Source of the DNA: Pontibacter kalidii
Lineage (GTDB): Bacteria; Bacteroidota; Bacteroidia; Cytophagales; Hymenobacteraceae
Assembly: GCF_026278245.1 (NCBI RefSeq)
Contig: NZ_CP111079.1
Span: forward strand, 2,792,501-2,856,500
Length of the DNA stretch: 64,000 nt
Direction of reading: 5' to 3'
This document shows positions 60,207 to 64,000 of the stretch, piece by piece (the first letter of the stretch is position 1; every line of letters begins with the position of its first letter). The notes under the pieces are model-generated. The model searched no databases, was not told where the DNA came from, and saw only the letters and a program-made list of their open reading frames with translations. The position numbers and the translations under genes were made by a program.

Positions 60207-60214
60207 CAAAGATA
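60207..60214 (-). promoter_or_regulatory. -7 box TATCTTTG for pepE
   Basis: Matches TAnnTTTG on the minus strand, only 3 bases before the ATG at 60203; predicts a leaderless mRNA. Confidence 0.5.
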
Positions 60215-60482
60215 GGAAATTTGAGCATGAGCCGGCCAGGGGAAGTGGAAATTTGGGGGTGAGGGAGATGTAGGTATACTTCTTTTCAGCAGAAATTATA
60301 CTTGCGTTGAAATGGCACGGACTGCCGGCCCGCACCAACGCATCTTGCTAAAAAAGCACTTCCCTTTTGAGAGGGATTGGATGTAATTTATACTTGCTAT
60401 ACTTGCAGGGACAGGTGAGGCTGAAGAAGTATGATTCATACGGCTACAGCAAACTTTCCGTGTCCATTTCCTATTATCAGAT

Positions 60483-60743
60483 CTACCTATCCTTCTTCTG
60501 GGTCTTCAGCTTAAGCCTGATGGTTTCGAGGTATGGCTCCAGCTGGCGGTGGCTGGTGAGGGCACGCACAAGGCCGATACTTTTCAGGTCATACAAAAAC
60601 CAAAGCTCCACATAGAAGTCGTGAAGCCAGTAGAGGTCGATTTTGCACCAGCCCTTGATGCGATGATGCAGGTAATGGCCCTGATCCAGGGCCAGCGTTG
60701 CCTGCAGGTGCGGCGGCAACTCATTGAATTCTTCGGCACTCAT
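60483..60743 (-). CDS. Hypothetical 86-residue protein
   Basis: A small soluble protein rich in aromatic residues and His: GHYLHHRIKGWCKIDLYWLHDFYVELWFLYDLK, then a basic C-terminus (RLKLKTQKKDR). I recognise no family. The coding frame, ATG and composition look real. It stands alone, 41 bases from the neighbouring small gene's terminator. Aromatic/His density might mean metal, RNA or membrane-surface contact, but no function is claimed. Confidence 0.6.
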   Translation of the reverse strand: MSAEEFNELPPHLQATLALDQGHYLHHRIKGWCKIDLYWLHDFYVELWFLYDLKSIGLVRALTSHRQLEPYLETIRLKLKTQKKDR

Positions 60744-60784
60744 GGGTAAAATTCTGCTACACTGTCCAACAATTTAGTTAAAAA

Positions 60785-60812
60785 AAAGGCTGCACGGGGC
60801 AGCCTTTATAGT
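60785..60812 (-). terminator. Terminator of the 86-residue gene at 60837
   Basis: AAAGGCTGC and GCAGCCTTT pair around ACGGG; the minus strand continues with eight T. Confidence 0.85.
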
Positions 60813-60836
60813 TAACGTAAATTCTCAGATTTTGGT

Positions 60837-61097
60837 CTAGTTCAGGTGAAGCGTGTAGAGCTCGAAGCGTGTGGAAGCAAAGCTCCAGTGCGACGACGAC
60901 GGGTGAATCTCTACCCCGTCCTCATCCATAATCGTTACAGCAAACCCTTCGCCCTGGTTCAGGGGCTCCGTGAAATGCTTTACCGGGTACACCTTCCCTT
61001 CCTCAATCCACTCTTCCGGCTCGAAGGCTGGCATCGACGCATCCACACACTTTGCGTAGACGGCCATATAGCTTGGGGGTACGAATAAATTAACCAT
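60837..61097 (-). CDS. Hypothetical 86-residue protein
   Basis: A small acidic protein: MVNLFVPPSYMAVYAKCVDAS, then PAFEPEEWIEEGKVYPVKHFTEPLNQGEGFAVTI and a beta-rich end. Alternating strand pattern suggests a small beta-barrel (SH3-like). No family recognised. I chose ATG 61097; an upstream ATG at 61136 adds 13 residues. A strong terminator follows, which supports it being a real transcript. Confidence 0.6.
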   Translation of the reverse strand: MVNLFVPPSYMAVYAKCVDASMPAFEPEEWIEEGKVYPVKHFTEPLNQGEGFAVTIMDEDGVEIHPSSSHWSFASTRFELYTLHLN

Positions 61098-61327
61098 GTT
61101 AAGTAAACTTTCCTCTAATATAAATAATTCCTGCAAACCAGGAAACTATGCGCCAGATTTTAACGGCAGACAGGAAATGAAGCACAAAAAGCGTGCCTCC
61201 CGCGCTGTAAACCAGAACAGCGCCATAATTTAAGTTAAAACTGATGCCCGCGCAGGATTTGGCAGCTTAACTGGCAGATGTTCCGTAAGAATAAGTTCAG
61301 GTTTCTACACACTAAAAAAACAAGCTT

Positions 61328-62416
61328 ATGGAGGCATCTGCAGCACGAAACACAACCGGAAAACGACACACTTTTACCGCCGCCCCACGGGTATGGGGGC
61401 TCCAAACTATCTTCGTGAACCTATACTTCGCCGCCAACCCCGATGGCTCCTGGGTGCTGGTGGATACGGGCGTGCCCGGCTCTGCAAGCAAGATAAAACA
61501 GGCAGCGGCAGAGATCTTCGGGCCTGACAGCAAGCCGAGCGCCATTGTGCTCACCCACGGGCACTTCGACCACGTTGGTGCTGTTAAGGAACTGGCAGAG
61601 GAATGGGACGTTCCCGTGTACGCCCACCCGATGGAGCTGCCGTACCTGACCGGGCAGTCCAGCTACCCGCCGCCAGACCCAAGCGTGGGCGGCGGTGCCA
61701 TGGCCTATCTGTCGTTTACGTACCCTAAAAAGCCGATCGACATCAGGAACCGCGTGGAGTTGCTCCCCCCGGACGGCAGCGTACCGGGCCTGGAGGGATG
61801 GCGCTGGGTGCACACCCCCGGCCATACGGCGGGGCACGTTTCCCTGTTCCGCGAAGAAGACCGCACGTTGCTAGTAGGGGATGCCTTCGTGACGCGCCAT
61901 GGCGAATCGGCCATCGCCGTAATGACCCAGAAGCGCGAGGTGCACGGGCCACCGGCCTACTTCACGCCTGATTGGGGCTCTGCCCACCATTCCGTGGAAA
62001 CCCTCAGCAACCTGAACCCGGAGATAGCCGCCTCGGGCCACGGAATGCCCATGCAGGGCGAGGAGCTACGGCAGCAACTCGATCGGTTGGTGCATGATTT
62101 CTGGCTGGTGGCCGTGCCCAGGCACGGGCGCTATGTACATGAGCCCGCCGTGGTAGATGAGTATGGCGTGGTGTCGGTGCCGCCGCCGGTCAGCAACCCG
62201 GTGCCTACTGTGCTGGCTGTGGCAGGTGCCGTGGCGCTGGCGGGTGCCGCCTGGGTAGCCCTGAGCAAACGAAGTAACGACAAGAAAGGCGATGGCGACT
62301 ACCGCATGAAGTCGCGGCACAGCATGGCGCGGCGGCCTTACTCGCATAACCGCGCCCTGCGCGATACCCCACCGGATTACGACATCCCAACGGAACATAC
62401 GAATAACTATCCTTAA
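61328..62416 (+). CDS. Metallo-beta-lactamase-fold hydrolase with C-terminal anchor
   Basis: A 362-residue MBL protein. The metal motif is H77-G-H79-F-D81-H82, with further ligands in TPGHTAGHVS (near 165), VGDAF (near 183) and SGHGMPM (near 240). All ligands for a binuclear zinc site are present. After residue ~285 a hydrophobic segment (TVLAVAGAVALAGAAWVAL) and a basic, disordered tail suggest membrane attachment, recalling the C-terminus of the SDR at 17452. The substrate is unknown; glyoxalase-II-like and lactonase-like relatives have this layout. Confidence 0.87.
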   Translation: MEASAARNTTGKRHTFTAAPRVWGLQTIFVNLYFAANPDGSWVLVDTGVPGSASKIKQAAAEIFGPDSKPSAIVLTHGHFDHVGAVKELAEEWDVPVYAHPMELPYLTGQSSYPPPDPSVGGGAMAYLSFTYPKKPIDIRNRVELLPPDGSVPGLEGWRWVHTPGHTAGHVSLFREEDRTLLVGDAFVTRHGESAIAVMTQKREVHGPPAYFTPDWGSAHHSVETLSNLNPEIAASGHGMPMQGEELRQQLDRLVHDFWLVAVPRHGRYVHEPAVVDEYGVVSVPPPVSNPVPTVLAVAGAVALAGAAWVALSKRSNDKKGDGDYRMKSRHSMARRPYSHNRALRDTPPDYDIPTEHTNNYP

Positions 62417-62461
62417 AACGCAAAAGGGCCAGGATGATACTTCCTGGCCCTTTTGCGTTTA
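62415..62461. terminator. Bidirectional terminator between MBL and small basic protein genes
   Basis: AAACGCAAAAGGGCCAGGA and TCCTGGCCCTTTTGCGTTT form a 19-bp stem with GATACT in the loop. A TTATACTT octamer follows near 62459. Confidence 0.92.
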
Positions 62462-62475
62462 TACTTCTTGCTTCA

Positions 62476-62664
62476 TTAGCTGCCTGGATGGTTCTTCCTG
62501 CCCGAGCCGCTTTTGTTTCCGCCGCCGTCTTGCTTGTTCACGGTCGCCCAAGCACGCTTCTCTGCTTCTTCTTGGCTCACGCCGCGCTTTTCGTATCCTT
62601 CCTCAATGTGCTCGGCTTTGCGTTTCTGCTTATCGGTGTAAGCAGATTTATCTCCTCTTGGCAT
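62476..62664 (-). CDS. Small basic 'plasmid stabilization'-type protein (62 residues)
   Basis: A 62-residue, highly charged protein with the conserved pattern GDKSAYTDKQKRKAEHIEEGYEKRGVS...AEKRAWATVNK and a Gly/Ser-rich basic tail. Proteins of this type are widespread in soil bacteria under the name 'plasmid stabilization protein' or KGG-like, but their function is not established. I chose ATG 62664 (MPRGDKS); an ATG five codons upstream is possible. Confidence 0.75.
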   Translation of the reverse strand: MPRGDKSAYTDKQKRKAEHIEEGYEKRGVSQEEAEKRAWATVNKQDGGGNKSGSGRKNHPGS

Positions 62665-62793
62665 TTTCTCTCCTTTCAATTAAGTGATACATCTGTTCCG
62701 CATCCTCTGGCTCACATCAGTGTACGGGTATACTTCACAAAGAGATCAGAATTATACTTTGCCCTTGCTGTAGCTCTGTAGTAGAAGTATAAA

Positions 62794-64000
62794 CTAGGAC
62801 TGGCGCTGATGGAAGTATAACCGGAAGGTAGAGCCTTTCCCAACTTCACTCTCCACCTCTATTTTGTCCTCAGAGTTATCCAGGATGCGCCTGACAAGGT
62901 ATAGCCCCAGGCCCGTGCCCTCCACATGCGTATGCAGGCGTCTGAACATCGAAAAGATCTTTTTCTTGTGTTTTTCATCTATGCCCAGACCATTATCAGA
63001 CACCGACAGCACACACTGCCCTTCCTGCTTTTCCGTTTTGATTCTGATAAGCGGGCGGCGCTCAGGCGAGGCGTACTTTATGGCGTTGGAAACTAGGTTG
63101 AAGAGGATGCTCCGCAGGTTTTTGCGGGAATAATTTAAGTAACCGAGAGCCGAAAAATCTTTCTCAATAACGGCGTTGCAGGAGAAGATAAGGTTCTCCA
63201 GGCTGTCTTCCACATCCGTCATCAACTCCTCTAACTGCACCTTCTCCACCTGGTGCTCCTCATACTGCACCCTGGATATATCCGTCAGGTCTAATATGAT
63301 GCTGTTCAGGCGGTGGATGGATCTATCAATGCGGGTGATCACCTCCTGGTGCTTCTCCAGGTCCGGCCCCAGGTCCGACTTCAGTAAAGAGACCAGTCCC
63401 TCCAGGTTGGAGATGGGCGCCTTCAGGTCGTGGGAGGCGGTGTAAACAAAGTTGTCCAGGTCGGTGTTGATCTTGTGCAGCTCCTTGTTCTTTCGCATCA
63501 GCTCCTCGTTCTTCCTCTTCTCCGAGTTGTCGCGGGTGATCTTGGAGAAACCAAGGAGCTTTCTCTCTGCGTTGTAGACCGGCGTGATGATCACATTTGC
63601 CCAAAACGTGCTGCCATCTTTGCGTACGCGCCAGCCTTCATCCTCAAAGCGTCCATCCTGTAGGGCTTTGCTTATCTCATAGTCTGTATATTTTTTCTCC
63701 CTGGCATCCTGGGTATAAAAATTGGAAAAGTGCTTGCCTATGATTTCCTCTGCCTTGTAGCCTTTTATCTTCTCGGCACCCCGGTTCCAGGAGGCCACAA
63801 TGCCGTCGGGGGTAAGCATAAAGATGGCATAATCCCGCACACCCTCTGTTAGCAGCCGGGCCCGCTCTTCGCTATCCCGGAGCTCCGCCATGGTCCTCGA
63901 GAGTTTATCTTCCAGTATCTTCCGTTCGGTAAGGTCGCGCGTAATCTTAGAGAAGCCGATCAGCCTGCCATCCTCGGCGCTGCGAATGGCCGTGATGATC
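62794..64000 (-). CDS. PAS-domain sensor histidine kinase (cut by the window edge)
   Basis: The frame is open to the right edge, so the N-terminus is missing; at least 402 residues are visible. Upstream of the ATG at 63891 the same frame continues with the end of another PAS domain (RLIGFSKITRDLTERK), so the protein has at least two PAS domains. After the second PAS come the H-box YTASHDLKAPISNLEG, the N-box NLVSNAIKYASPE, the G1 box SVSDNGLGID and the G2 region GTGLGLYLV. It has no visible membrane helix or receiver domain. The signal and partner regulator are unknown. Confidence 0.9.
   Translation of the reverse strand, partial: IITAIRSAEDGRLIGFSKITRDLTERKILEDKLSRTMAELRDSEERARLLTEGVRDYAIFMLTPDGIVASWNRGAEKIKGYKAEEIIGKHFSNFYTQDAREKKYTDYEISKALQDGRFEDEGWRVRKDGSTFWANVIITPVYNAERKLLGFSKITRDNSEKRKNEELMRKNKELHKINTDLDNFVYTASHDLKAPISNLEGLVSLLKSDLGPDLEKHQEVITRIDRSIHRLNSIILDLTDISRVQYEEHQVEKVQLEELMTDVEDSLENLIFSCNAVIEKDFSALGYLNYSRKNLRSILFNLVSNAIKYASPERRPLIRIKTEKQEGQCVLSVSDNGLGIDEKHKKKIFSMFRRLHTHVEGTGLGLYLVRRILDNSEDKIEVESEVGKGSTFRLYFHQRQS

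Larger units (their letters stand above)
1..64000. repeat. Dispersed octamer AAGTATAA / TTATACTT
   Basis: I counted about 75 exact copies by eye, about 38 in each orientation. Examples are 4191-4198, 13248-13255 (its TAA is the thiolase stop), 13908-13915 (its TAA is the HEAT-protein stop), 8740-8747 and 21382-21389 (both in terminator loops). Near variants AAGTATAC and AAGTATAG are also common. An arbitrary 8-mer should appear about twice on the two strands of 64 kb. Copies lie between genes and also inside them in several reading frames, for example as Lys-Tyr-Lys or Ile-Leu codons. The density resembles a DNA uptake sequence or an architectural-protein site, but the function is unknown. 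Confidence 0.85.

Overview
The window comes from a member of the Bacteroidota, most likely a Pontibacter-like species of the Hymenobacteraceae (Cytophagales). The taxonomic clues are SusC/SusD genes with an ECF sigma/FecR pair, a type IX secretion C-terminal domain, many -7 boxes of the Bacteroidota form TAnnTTTG, a YwqK/MORN_2 protein, a PASTA protein beside D-Ala-D-Ala ligase, and cysteine lipoboxes. Species identity is inferred and was not checked against a database.

Layout. 1-2.1 kb: a leftward tRNA cluster (Arg-UCU, Pro-UGG, Ser-GCU) beside a collapsed tyrosine recombinase and a tmRNA-3'-end-like fragment, probably the scar of an old integrated element. 2.2-6.7 kb: a BatB/BatC pair, a TetR regulator with twin operators flanking it and its target thioesterase, an HD phosphohydrolase and a DUF983 protein. 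6.7-8.8 kb: repeat-rich DNA with a VOC gene remnant, a hairpin array, a dispersed composite repeat and a small inverted-repeat-bounded element. 8.8-20 kb: housekeeping genes (S9 peptidase, thiolase, HEAT, YwqK, LysR-YeiH, SDR, cupin, SIMPL).

20.2-34.3 kb is the main accessory block, a glycan-utilisation locus on the minus strand: FecR, SusC, SusD, a TIM-barrel lipoprotein, a BACON/beta-helix lipoprotein, a DUF218-hemopexin fusion, a phosphodiester glycosidase lipoprotein and an SGNH hydrolase, with the cognate ECF sigma factor divergent. I recognise no glycoside hydrolase or polysaccharide lyase in it. The predicted chemistry is phosphodiester-glycoside and ester cleavage, which suggests a phosphate-containing or acylated glycan as substrate.

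34.4-64 kb: a STAS-like protein and an RsbQ-type hydrolase, tRNA-Met/Ile2, a HAD hydrolase overlapping an EGY-like M50 protease, a leftward rhodanese/T9SS/PASTA/Ddl group in which Ddl is a 900-residue tandem fusion, dnaB, mpl, a DEDDh exonuclease, M48 and M23 peptidases, bcp, a split transketolase with a VWA gene between its halves, a sigma/anti-sigma/Spy-like trio, pepE, two small unknown proteins, an MBL hydrolase, and a PAS histidine kinase cut by the right edge.

The strongest pattern that gene annotation does not explain is the octamer AAGTATAA/TTATACTT. I counted about 75 exact copies by eye, roughly equal on both strands. It occurs between genes, inside genes, at stop codons and in the loops of several terminators. 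About two copies would be expected by chance, and the SusC/SusD region has none.
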